NCBI GenBank assembly: GCA_964537555.1
Contig: CAZIAD010000092.1
Span: 1 to 6,567, forward strand
Length of the DNA stretch: 6,567 nucleotides
From: CAYRWR01 sp964537555
GTDB lineage: Bacteria > Spirochaetota > Brevinematia > Brevinematales > CAYRWR01
Reading direction: 5' to 3'
The position numbers and the translations under genes are program-made. Positions 1 to 5,940 of the stretch are shown piece by piece. The notes beneath the pieces are model-generated. The model was not told the origin of the DNA and ran no database searches. It was given only the letters and a program-made list of their open reading frames with translations. Numbering within the stretch: the first letter of the stretch is position 1; every line of letters starts with the position of its first letter.

Positions 1-315
1 GACCCAATAGTAGATGAGGCCTTCATCAAACTTTTTCCTCTCTTCTATCTCCTGGGGGGTCAAAGGCCGGGCCAGCTGTACATTGAGGATTTCCCGCATC
101 ATCTTCAGCTTTTTCTGTGATGCTTCATCCAGGTCATAGTTCAGTAGGATGTTATTGAGATCCCAGGCTTTGGTATAATCCTTGAAAATATAGTCTTCCA
201 GCATCTGTATATACAGCGTCCTGACTGCCGGATCCTCCAGAGTGAGAGGATTTTGCTGTGAATGTACCAGGGATAATCCGCAGAATATCATGATCAATAT
301 AATTATTTTTTTCAT
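1..315 (-). CDS. Exported helical protein of unknown function (3' end outside window)
   Basis: This is an open frame of 105 codons from ATG at 315-313 to the left edge, with no stop inside the window, so the C-terminus is missing. The start is well supported: AGGAGGT (321-327) lies 5 nt upstream and a sigma70-like promoter sits before that. The N-terminus is a classic signal peptide: MKK, a hydrophobic stretch to about residue 16, then a likely signal peptidase I site after V-H-S (residues 17-19). A Cys at residue 12 follows Phe, which makes a poor lipobox, so I favour a soluble secreted or periplasmic product. Residues 28-100 are rich in Leu, Lys and Glu and look all-helical, possibly repeat-like (for example LEDYIFKDYTKAWDL), but no catalytic motif is visible. 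I do not recognise the family. Its own promoter separates it from the leftward pair upstream. Confidence 0.8.
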   Translation of the reverse strand, partial: MKKIIILIMIFCGLSLVHSQQNPLTLEDPAVRTLYIQMLEDYIFKDYTKAWDLNNILLNYDLDEASQKKLKMMREILNVQLARPLTPQEIEERKKFDEGLIYYWV

Positions 316-341
316 TTGAAACCTCCTGACCCTTATGTTTT

Positions 342-370
342 ATTTTAGATAAAAATAAATGCTAAGGCAA
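342..370 (-). promoter_or_regulatory. Sigma70-type promoter for the gene at 1-315
   Basis: Reading the minus strand, a -35 box TTGCCT (370-365) is followed after exactly 17 nt by a -10 box TAAAAT (347-342). The predicted start of transcription is near 335, giving a leader of roughly 20 nt that contains the AGGAGGT ribosome-binding site. The rest of the 316-471 gap is AT-rich, with a short direct repeat AAGACAA (400-406 and 421-427). It has no convincing hairpin-plus-T-run terminator for the gene at 472-1146, so some read-through from that gene is possible. Confidence 0.6.
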
Positions 371-471
371 GGAATATGAAGATTTTTTTAGAGATTTTTA
401 AGACAAAAAATAAAATATACAAGACAAGCTTTTGGTAGACTTTAATCTCATAAGAGGCGACCGATTTGTAA

Positions 472-1146
472 TCACTTATTCCTAATCGCTTCTACTATTT
501 CGTCTATGAACTCCATCAGGAACCTGTCATAGCTGATGTCCAGGTCTGCCTGAATGGCCAATAGCAGGTTTATAGTAGTAGTATCCCCTACTTCCTGGAG
601 ATAGTCTTTAAATCTATAGATATAGTCTGTCTTTTCACTGCCCAACCATGATTCCACATAGGACTTATAGCTTAGCTTCATGGCCCTGTCCATGAGAGGC
701 CAGTAATCCATACGGGACGACTCCCCAGGGCTGAAGTGTGAGCCCAGGTCTACAAAATATACTGTCTCGATATCGGGAAACTCAGTCAGGTTAAACACCA
801 CTCGGGCAGCCCAGTGCCAGGCTCCGGTAGTTCCGGACTGTTCCGTGATGAGGGCATCATTCCCGGCCATGTTGACAATGGCGATACCGTTCTTGACCAG
901 CACGACCTCAGGATCGAGGCCGGGATTGTCTTTACATATATAGGAAAGTATTTTCCGGGGATTATACTGGGATGTTTTTACGGTGATCTCCCGGCTGACC
1001 AGTATATCGTTAGAGTCTATGTCCCAGATCTTAACTTTCTTCAGTGATTCAGCTTGTACGGTGGCATTGAGTAGTAACATCGTTAATGAAAAAAAGAACA
1101 GCCGGATGAAGCGATTTTTTCCTGTACAGGATAATGGTGAGATCAT
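472..1146 (-). CDS. Exported GerMN-domain-like protein
   Basis: The product is a 224-aa secreted protein. The N-terminus has basic residues (K10, R12, R15), a hydrophobic core (FFFSLTMLLL, 17-26) and a likely signal peptidase I site after V-Q-A (30-32), which supports this start. Residues about 46-140 fit the GerMN pattern seen in GerM and LpqB-type envelope proteins: a basic R-x-I-x-V strand, a segment VVLVKNGIAIVNMAG (81-95), T-T-G-A (106-109) leading into a helix, then VFNLTEFPDIETVYF (117-131) ending in a Gly. The order matches the family's 'ngvA-V-ls ... TLteFp-V--V-f-vdG' layout. Residues 142-224 form an acidic helical tail I cannot assign. GerMN domains are thought to bind or act at the cell wall; no enzyme activity is evident here. 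Its ATG overlaps the upstream gene's TGA (ATGA, 1146-1143), with GGAGG placed 7-8 nt upstream inside that gene, so translation is probably coupled. The GerMN call rests on pattern memory only. Confidence 0.72.
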   Translation of the reverse strand: MISPLSCTGKNRFIRLFFFSLTMLLLNATVQAESLKKVKIWDIDSNDILVSREITVKTSQYNPRKILSYICKDNPGLDPEVVLVKNGIAIVNMAGNDALITEQSGTTGAWHWAARVVFNLTEFPDIETVYFVDLGSHFSPGESSRMDYWPLMDRAMKLSYKSYVESWLGSEKTDYIYRFKDYLQEVGDTTTINLLLAIQADLDISYDRFLMEFIDEIVEAIRNK

Positions 1147-2222
1147 TGCGCTTCCTCCATCAGCCCCTGAAAACCGGCTGCATTGACGTCATAGACATCG
1201 ATTCCATGCTTATTGTTATACTGAAAAGAAAATGTCCAAATACCGGAAAAAAGCTCTTCAGGATTCTCTATTTCAGAGAGGATCTCACTGTCCAATAAAG
1301 GGCCGTCAAAGGGCCTCACACTGAGATCCAGATCTTTATCCACGGTTTCGTAGGTGTCTTTGGCTCTGATAACAGTGTAGAATGTTACCCCGTATACTTT
1401 AAGTACAGCTGTTTTTTCATTAAGCCGCACAATTTCCCAATGGCCCGACCAGGTAGTATAGGTCTGTCTGTAATAATAGACTGTGAAAGCCCTATCGCTA
1501 TTGACCTCATAATCCGGGTAGGCTTCTGTGACCTCTTCCTCCCGGCTGTCAGCCTCAAAAGTACCATCTGAATAGAACATCAAATCCAGATTAGATCCGC
1601 TTTCTATGGATTGTCCGGGATGTTTAAGATACCAGTATCTATCCATGATATCTGCCATTACAGTTCCCTTTACTTTGTCTTCCATCTCCCTGGTGAGATG
1701 TTCTTTAAAAGGGGTTTTCACGATATATTTAGAATCTTTTTTATACAAAGATATCTCACTGATACAGGTATCTGCATAATTGCGGCCCTTGTATACAGAT
1801 GCTATTTCGATTTTTAAAGATGTGATCTTTTTATAGGTTTTGGGGAGGAGAATCACTTGTTCCGCAGTATCATCAGTACACTGGAAATTAGTGACATGAA
1901 TGTTATTTATAAGGATATAAATATCTTTGGGCCTGCTGTTTTTTTTATAGTGGGGTGCTGAGCGCTGATAGCCATTCAGGATCCTGATCCGGTCTATACT
2001 GATAGGTTCAGAAAGGGTAATAGTAATAGTCTGGCCCTCACCATAGCCTTTTACTCCTTCGGACCAGGCAGTATCAGCCCGTCCATCCAGCATCCAGTCT
2101 GGGGCATAGGTATTGTAAGGTTCCAGGGTGGAACTAGCCGTAATCTGGGCCGATATTACCCGGGGTTTGGTATTACAGGAAAAACATAATGAAAATAAAA
2201 GGAAAAATACGATGTTTTTCAT
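1143..2222 (-). CDS. Lipoprotein with NADase-type glycan-binding (discoidin-like) domain
   Basis: I choose ATG at 2222-2220, giving 359 aa, over an in-frame TTG at 2237: the ATG leaves GGAG (2235-2232) 9 nt upstream and begins directly with a signal peptide. The signal ends in L-C-F-S-C (12-16), a relaxed lipobox of the kind tolerated in spirochaetes, so Cys16 is the probable lipidated residue. Residues about 20-162 match the NADase-type glycan-binding/F5-8C-like domain: ASSTLEPYN (29-37), WMLDGRADTAWSEGVKGYGEG (43-63 in order, key residues D46, D50, W53, E55, G56), NGYQRS (83-88), NSRPKD (95-100) and DTCISEISLY (151-160). Residues about 185-290 hold alternating strands (MFYSDGTF, SGHWEIV, AVLKVYGVTFYTVIRA) that resemble a small lipocalin-like beta barrel; this part is an inference. 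The product should be anchored to a membrane facing the periplasm or surface and may bind glycans. It is the first gene of a leftward pair with 472-1146. Confidence 0.85.
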   Translation of the reverse strand: MKNIVFFLLFSLCFSCNTKPRVISAQITASSTLEPYNTYAPDWMLDGRADTAWSEGVKGYGEGQTITITLSEPISIDRIRILNGYQRSAPHYKKNSRPKDIYILINNIHVTNFQCTDDTAEQVILLPKTYKKITSLKIEIASVYKGRNYADTCISEISLYKKDSKYIVKTPFKEHLTREMEDKVKGTVMADIMDRYWYLKHPGQSIESGSNLDLMFYSDGTFEADSREEEVTEAYPDYEVNSDRAFTVYYYRQTYTTWSGHWEIVRLNEKTAVLKVYGVTFYTVIRAKDTYETVDKDLDLSVRPFDGPLLDSEILSEIENPEELFSGIWTFSFQYNNKHGIDVYDVNAAGFQGLMEEAQ

Positions 2223-2252
2223 AGTGGAAAACTCCAATTAATTTTATAAATA

Positions 2253-2282
2253 ATTATAGCACAAAACATTTAAAAATTTCTA
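2253..2282 (-). promoter_or_regulatory. Extended -10 promoter for the leftward lipoprotein/GerMN pair
   Basis: On the minus strand, TATAAT (2258-2253) is preceded by TGC (2261-2259), which makes an extended -10 element TGnTATAAT. A weak -35 TAGAAA (2282-2277, four of six matches) lies 18 nt upstream, within an AT-rich stretch. Transcription should begin near 2246, giving a leader of about 24 nt before ATG 2222. Confidence 0.65.
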
Positions 2283-2339
2283 TTTAAGCACAAATACTTT
2301 ACTGTATCAGGGACAATATCCTGCCAGAAATGATTATTC

Positions 2340-2363
2340 AATGGCTTGACTCACTATGCCATT
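2340..2363. repeat. Inverted repeat enclosing the -35 box (possible operator)
   Basis: AATGGC (2340-2345) and GCCATT (2358-2363) are perfect 6-nt inverted arms around a 12-nt centre, and the TTGACT -35 box begins immediately after the left arm. A regulator bound here would compete with RNA polymerase. Arms this short occur by chance, so the position is the only argument in its favour. Confidence 0.25.
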
Positions 2364-2374
2364 TTACCTATAAT
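2346..2374 (+). promoter_or_regulatory. Strong sigma70-type promoter for the gene at 2410
   Basis: TTGACT (2346-2351) and a perfect TATAAT (2369-2374) are separated by exactly 17 nt, a near-consensus housekeeping promoter. The expected transcription start is near 2381, leaving a leader of about 29 nt. The ribosome-binding site is only AGGGGG (2400-2405), 4 nt from ATG 2410, so strong transcription is paired with a mediocre translation signal. Confidence 0.75.
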
Positions 2375-2409
2375 GATTTAAATATATCTGCTATCGTCCA
2401 GGGGGTTTT

Positions 2410-4977
2410 ATGAGAAAATGGTTCAGGGTCATTATATTAACACTGATCTGTAATACTACATTCTGGCCGCTTACAGACTATGAGAGAATAGAACAGCTCA
2501 TCTGGAAAGGCCGTGAGGCCGGGGCTGCCGGGGACTGGGATACCGCCATCGCCAGCCTGGAAAAGACCCTCTCCATAGCCGAAAGTGCTGGCTTTAATGA
2601 TATACGTTATGACTGGCTTATCGAGCCGGAGCTGAAGATCCTGCATAAAATAAAGAAACTCAAGCCGGTAAAGGACCCGCATGTCTACAAAGTCCTGACG
2701 GTCTTTATCGATAGCCTGGATGCTGAGGTGTATACCGGTAAAAAGGAAAATATTATCAAAAAAAGAGTAAAAGTGGATCTCATGCCGGACACCGAGAAAA
2801 ATACCCGTACTTTTTTTGAATACCAGAGACACTTTTATGAAGCATTTTCAGACGGAAACCTAGTGGTAGAAGTCACGTATATCCGGCCCGGATTCACTCT
2901 CACAGCCATGGAAGTGGACGATAAAGAGAAGAAAAACTCTCTGGACCTAACATCCCTGGCTCCGGCTGAAAAATATCACCGCTTCCTCTATGAAAACACC
3001 CCGAAATACGATGTGATCTGCTATATATGGCCCAAGCCGGATGATACCGTCGCAGATGCCACCGGAGGTTACGGCCTGCAGGACGTTTTATTGCCCGGTA
3101 TGTGGTCTGCTCCCCTCCGGGGTTATATGACCATGCCTGACCTGTGGATGAACTCGGTAGTGACCCGCCGCACCTTTGTCCACGAGCTCTACCATACTAT
3201 CGAGTATAATCTGGGTATACGTCCCAGCCATGCCTGGTATGAAGGCACCCGCAGTACTATCCCGGACTGGAAAGGGAGAGATGAATACGACTACTACCAG
3301 TGGCGCTTTGATAATCATGTCCGGCCTTACGGCTGGGCCAACCTTAACTACAAAGAACGTTTCCCCCTCAGACTGGAGAAACAGGCTTTTGAAAACTACC
3401 TGGCTCTTTTCCTGAAATACGGTCCGGATAAAGCCTACACTGCCTGGAACCTGACCAGTGATGAAAAGTATGACCAGGCGTTCAAGGCCTTCCCCGCCTT
3501 TCCCCGGGCGTATTATAAGTCCGCGAATGCAGCCTTTCAGTCCAAAGATTATGTAAAAGCCTACGATCTGCTGTATAAGTTCCGGGCCATAGATCCCGGT
3601 GATGCTGAAGGAAGGTTGCTGGAACTGAAAATTCTGGTCAATACCAAACAATACGACAAAGCCCGCACCCTGACCGGTCCTGTACTGACTACTCTGCCCC
3701 TGGACTTCTGGCAGAAAAACTCCATACAATGGTACATCAAGACCCTGGCCCGTAATACCCCGGATAGCGAAGAAGCCATCAAAATCCACGATATGCTCAT
3801 TAAGATGGACCCGGAAAATGCCCGGTATTACGCATGGAAAGGGGACCTGTATTTTAACAAGGGCCGCTATGAAGAAGCCTTGAACTGGTATGAGCAGGCC
3901 CTTAAAAAGTCAGCCGGTGATGCCCTGTACCTGGTCTATATTGGGGAAGTCAAGTGGAAATTGACCCGCTACCTGGATGCTAAAGATTATTTTAAAAAAG
4001 CCATGGCAGCTAATCCCATGGACTACATCAAAAAAGAGATCTCCGACTTTCTCACGGATGAGGCTTATAATGCTAAAAACAGTGCTGATAAAAAGGAGCT
4101 GCTGGGCCTGGCTTATGAATACTACCCGGAGAACGGCTACACGGACAGGGAAGCGGCCTTTTTCTTTTATGATGCGGGTAACAAGTCCAAAGCCATTGAA
4201 TATTTCAAGCTATCCGCCGATCACGGCTTCGAAAAATCCGTGGAATCTCTTAAAAAATACTACGGCATAGACTATAAACCCCAGCCCCCCGCCAGAAAGA
4301 CCCATCCGGGAGCCACCAAAGTGGGACTGTACAGTATAGACGGGGACATGGAGGCATTTTCCGATGTGTTCATTAATCAGCCTGATTATGAACTAATCTA
4401 CCTGGACCCGGATGATATGCAGAACGGGGTTAAACTGAAAGGCCTGGATGTCCTCATCGTACCGGGGGGCAATCCCGGTCAGTACTGCGACCCTATCGGT
4501 GATAAAGGCATGGACAATATACGTGCCTTCATCAGTAACGGCGGAGGCTTTATCGGTGTATGCGCGGGTGCCTACTTCGGGATAGCCGACTGGTACCTGG
4601 GAGTGTTCGCGGCCGGTATCTACAACGGCTACTACTGGAAGAGAGGCTCCGGAGATATCCGCCTGGAGCTCACAGATGAGGGTAAAAAGGTGTTCGGTGA
4701 TATCGAGGGAGCCATTCCCTTCCGCTACGTAAACGGCACCATGATGGAACGAGTCATCAAAGACGGCCTCCAGCCCTACACCAGCCTGGCCGTCTACAAG
4801 ACCGGACTGGCCGATAACGGGGCCCCCGACATCATGGTGGGCCGGGATGCCATCATCAGCGGCACCTACGGTAAGGGCAAAGTCCTGACCTTCAGCCCCC
4901 ATCCCGAGCACACTTCCGGCAAGGAGTACCTCCTGCTCAAAGCGGTGGACTATGTAGCCCCCCTGAAGAAGAAGTAG
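2410..4977 (+). CDS. Exported fusion: HExxH metallopeptidase-like, TPR array, BPL_N-type GATase-like domain
   Basis: The product is 855 aa. Residues 1-20 are a signal peptide (MRK, hydrophobic to about 18); Cys14 follows Ile, so a lipobox is unlikely. Residues about 25-60 form a TPR-like helical hairpin. Residues about 90-300 form a predicted zincin-like domain: strands at 94-100, 151-168 and 201-207, then a helix with H258-E259-L-Y-H262. Glu278 in W-Y-E-G could be the third zinc ligand (inferred). Residues about 366-540 contain TPR units, clearest at 471-504 and 505-538, with a Sel1-like stretch to about 620. Residues about 635-850 match the BPL_N class I glutamine-amidotransferase-like fold: KVGLYSIDGD (637 on), DVLIVPGG, a nucleophile elbow GVCAGAY with Cys718, and SPHPEHTSG with His831 and Glu833. 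The Cys-His-Glu set is therefore intact. No biotin-ligase catalytic domain follows, so this is not a biotin ligase; an amidase or peptidase-like role in the envelope is possible. It is probably co-transcribed with the membrane protein 4 nt downstream. I know of no named family with this full architecture. Confidence 0.88.
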   Translation: MRKWFRVIILTLICNTTFWPLTDYERIEQLIWKGREAGAAGDWDTAIASLEKTLSIAESAGFNDIRYDWLIEPELKILHKIKKLKPVKDPHVYKVLTVFIDSLDAEVYTGKKENIIKKRVKVDLMPDTEKNTRTFFEYQRHFYEAFSDGNLVVEVTYIRPGFTLTAMEVDDKEKKNSLDLTSLAPAEKYHRFLYENTPKYDVICYIWPKPDDTVADATGGYGLQDVLLPGMWSAPLRGYMTMPDLWMNSVVTRRTFVHELYHTIEYNLGIRPSHAWYEGTRSTIPDWKGRDEYDYYQWRFDNHVRPYGWANLNYKERFPLRLEKQAFENYLALFLKYGPDKAYTAWNLTSDEKYDQAFKAFPAFPRAYYKSANAAFQSKDYVKAYDLLYKFRAIDPGDAEGRLLELKILVNTKQYDKARTLTGPVLTTLPLDFWQKNSIQWYIKTLARNTPDSEEAIKIHDMLIKMDPENARYYAWKGDLYFNKGRYEEALNWYEQALKKSAGDALYLVYIGEVKWKLTRYLDAKDYFKKAMAANPMDYIKKEISDFLTDEAYNAKNSADKKELLGLAYEYYPENGYTDREAAFFFYDAGNKSKAIEYFKLSADHGFEKSVESLKKYYGIDYKPQPPARKTHPGATKVGLYSIDGDMEAFSDVFINQPDYELIYLDPDDMQNGVKLKGLDVLIVPGGNPGQYCDPIGDKGMDNIRAFISNGGGFIGVCAGAYFGIADWYLGVFAAGIYNGYYWKRGSGDIRLELTDEGKKVFGDIEGAIPFRYVNGTMMERVIKDGLQPYTSLAVYKTGLADNGAPDIMVGRDAIISGTYGKGKVLTFSPHPEHTSGKEYLLLKAVDYVAPLKKK

Positions 4978-4981
4978 GACA

Positions 4982-5581
4982 ATGGCTCAGGAAAAAGACA
5001 GATCCCCTTTTGATCTCAGGCTCATAGCCGGACTGGCCATTGTAGCCCTGGGGATATTCCTCTATGTGAGATTCGTAGACCCCACCCTGGGCCTGGCCCT
5101 GTTTCTGCTGGCCCTGCTCCTCGTATCCTGTGCAGTAGCCCTGGGGGTGGATCTGTACCGCATGCCCCACAAGCCCGGCATGGGGGCCATTTTTGGACTG
5201 TATTTTAAGTATATACTCTATACCCTGCTGCAGCTCCTCATCACGCTCAGTACCTTTCCCCTCCTGCCCCTGTTGTTTGTACTGGGGCCGGGGCTGCTCC
5301 TCCTCATGGGAGTATCAGGCATCAGCTGTATCATGCTCTTTGTGGTGCATGTGATAGGCTATACCCCGCCCGGCATCACTATGGAGTTCATGGATCAAAA
5401 GGCGCTGTTTTTCATTATATCTTTTTTCGGCTCAATTGTGGTGGCTTATTTCGCTTACGGATTTAAGGGCGGATTTGTGACCTGGATATCGGAGCACTAT
5501 GTCGACTCGGTGGTGGCCCTGCTCAGGAGACTGAATCCCGGCCCCGCTCCAGATAGCGAAGATAGTCCCCCTCCGGAATGA
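4982..5581 (+). CDS. Integral membrane protein of unknown function, about five helices
   Basis: The product is 199 aa. After a charged start (MAQEKDRSPFDLR) there are hydrophobic segments at about 13-29, 36-57, 73-101, 103-127 and 141-160, followed by a hydrophilic, Pro- and acid-rich tail (185-199). The bends around 'TFPLLPLLFVLGPG' could make segments three and four a re-entrant or tightly packed pair. No catalytic or transport signature is visible and I do not recognise the family. ATG 4982 lies 4 nt after the stop of the large fusion gene. The only ribosome-binding signal is weak (AGGA overlapping that stop, or the GAAGAAG before it), so expression probably depends on translation of the upstream gene. 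The spacing implies a shared transcript and perhaps a functional link, such as a membrane anchor or partner for the exported protein. The last 59 bp overlap the convergent gene at 5523-5921. Confidence 0.82.
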   Translation: MAQEKDRSPFDLRLIAGLAIVALGIFLYVRFVDPTLGLALFLLALLLVSCAVALGVDLYRMPHKPGMGAIFGLYFKYILYTLLQLLITLSTFPLLPLLFVLGPGLLLLMGVSGISCIMLFVVHVIGYTPPGITMEFMDQKALFFIISFFGSIVVAYFAYGFKGGFVTWISEHYVDSVVALLRRLNPGPAPDSEDSPPPE

Positions 5582-5921
5582 GGGCCATGCCCCGGACTTC
5601 CCGGTTATAGACATAGGTGTCAGCTTCCACTTCCTGCCCGGTCTCCAGGTTCAGCACCTGCACCCGGCGGCGGAGGTATTCCGAACGTCCCCGCTCTTCA
5701 GGATAGTACTCCTCTTCCGCATCCAGGGCCGCCAGTGTAGAGGCGTCTACCTCATAGAGCAGCCCCTCCACTGTACCGGGCCCGGGCACCATGGCAGGGT
5801 ATTCGCCGGTATCATAAAGGACATAGTCCGGGAGCCGGGCCGGGTCCAGGCAGACAGCTCCAGACATCAAATAATGGCGGCATAGGCCGGGCAGGAGAGT
5901 GCCGTAGATGAAGAGGGGCAT
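5523..5921 (-). CDS. Gamma-glutamylcyclotransferase / AIG2-like family protein
   Basis: The product is 132 aa, about the normal length for the YtfP/AIG2-like group. The family signature is clear: FIYGTLLPG (4-12) with the Y-G-T-L loop that binds the gamma-glutamyl group, YPAMVPG (41-47), VEGLLYEVD (51-59), and LDAEEEYYP (66-74). By alignment with the usual 'LD-x-x-E-g-Y' motif, Glu70 is the likely catalytic acid/base. A downstream YLRRRVQV strand matches the family's 'Y-R-x-x-V-V'. Members release 5-oxoproline from gamma-glutamyl amines or peptides in the cytosol; the substrate of this one cannot be deduced. The start is supported by AAGGAG (5932-5927) 5 nt upstream of the ATG. The gene follows the AT-rich unknown gene by 19 nt and may share its transcript. 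Its 3' end runs into the coding region of the convergent membrane protein, and no terminator hairpin is evident. Confidence 0.88.
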   Translation of the reverse strand: MPLFIYGTLLPGLCRHYLMSGAVCLDPARLPDYVLYDTGEYPAMVPGPGTVEGLLYEVDASTLAALDAEEEYYPEERGRSEYLRRRVQVLNLETGQEVEADTYVYNREVRGMALIPEGDYLRYLERGRDSVS

Positions 5922-5940
5922 GGGGGCTCCTTATGATTTC

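Noticed and set aside
316..471. Search for a terminator after the GerMN-like gene
   Set aside because: CTC/GAG around ATAA (3-bp stem) and an AAGCTT palindrome are too short, and neither is followed by a T-run at the right place.
2223..2237. TTG at 2237 as start of the lipoprotein gene
   Set aside because: It would overlap the GGAG ribosome-binding site and add five residues before a natural MKN signal peptide.
2308..2323. Second dyad CAGG/CCTG with an 8-nt centre in the divergent region
   Set aside because: Only four paired bases, in the untranscribed stretch between two promoters; easily a chance match.
2449..2453. Cys14 of the large fusion as a lipoprotein cysteine
   Set aside because: The preceding L-T-L-I has Ile at -1, which lipobox rules, even relaxed spirochaetal ones, do not favour.
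3088..3789. Long open frame on the minus strand inside the fusion gene (also 4393-4911)
   Set aside because: No ribosome-binding site or recognisable domain, and low-complexity residue use; these are mirror frames of a GC-rich real gene.
4318..4977. Annotation as biotin-protein ligase because of the BPL_N-type domain
   Set aside because: The ligase catalytic domain (GRGRxG-type motif) is absent; the protein ends directly after the GATase-like domain.
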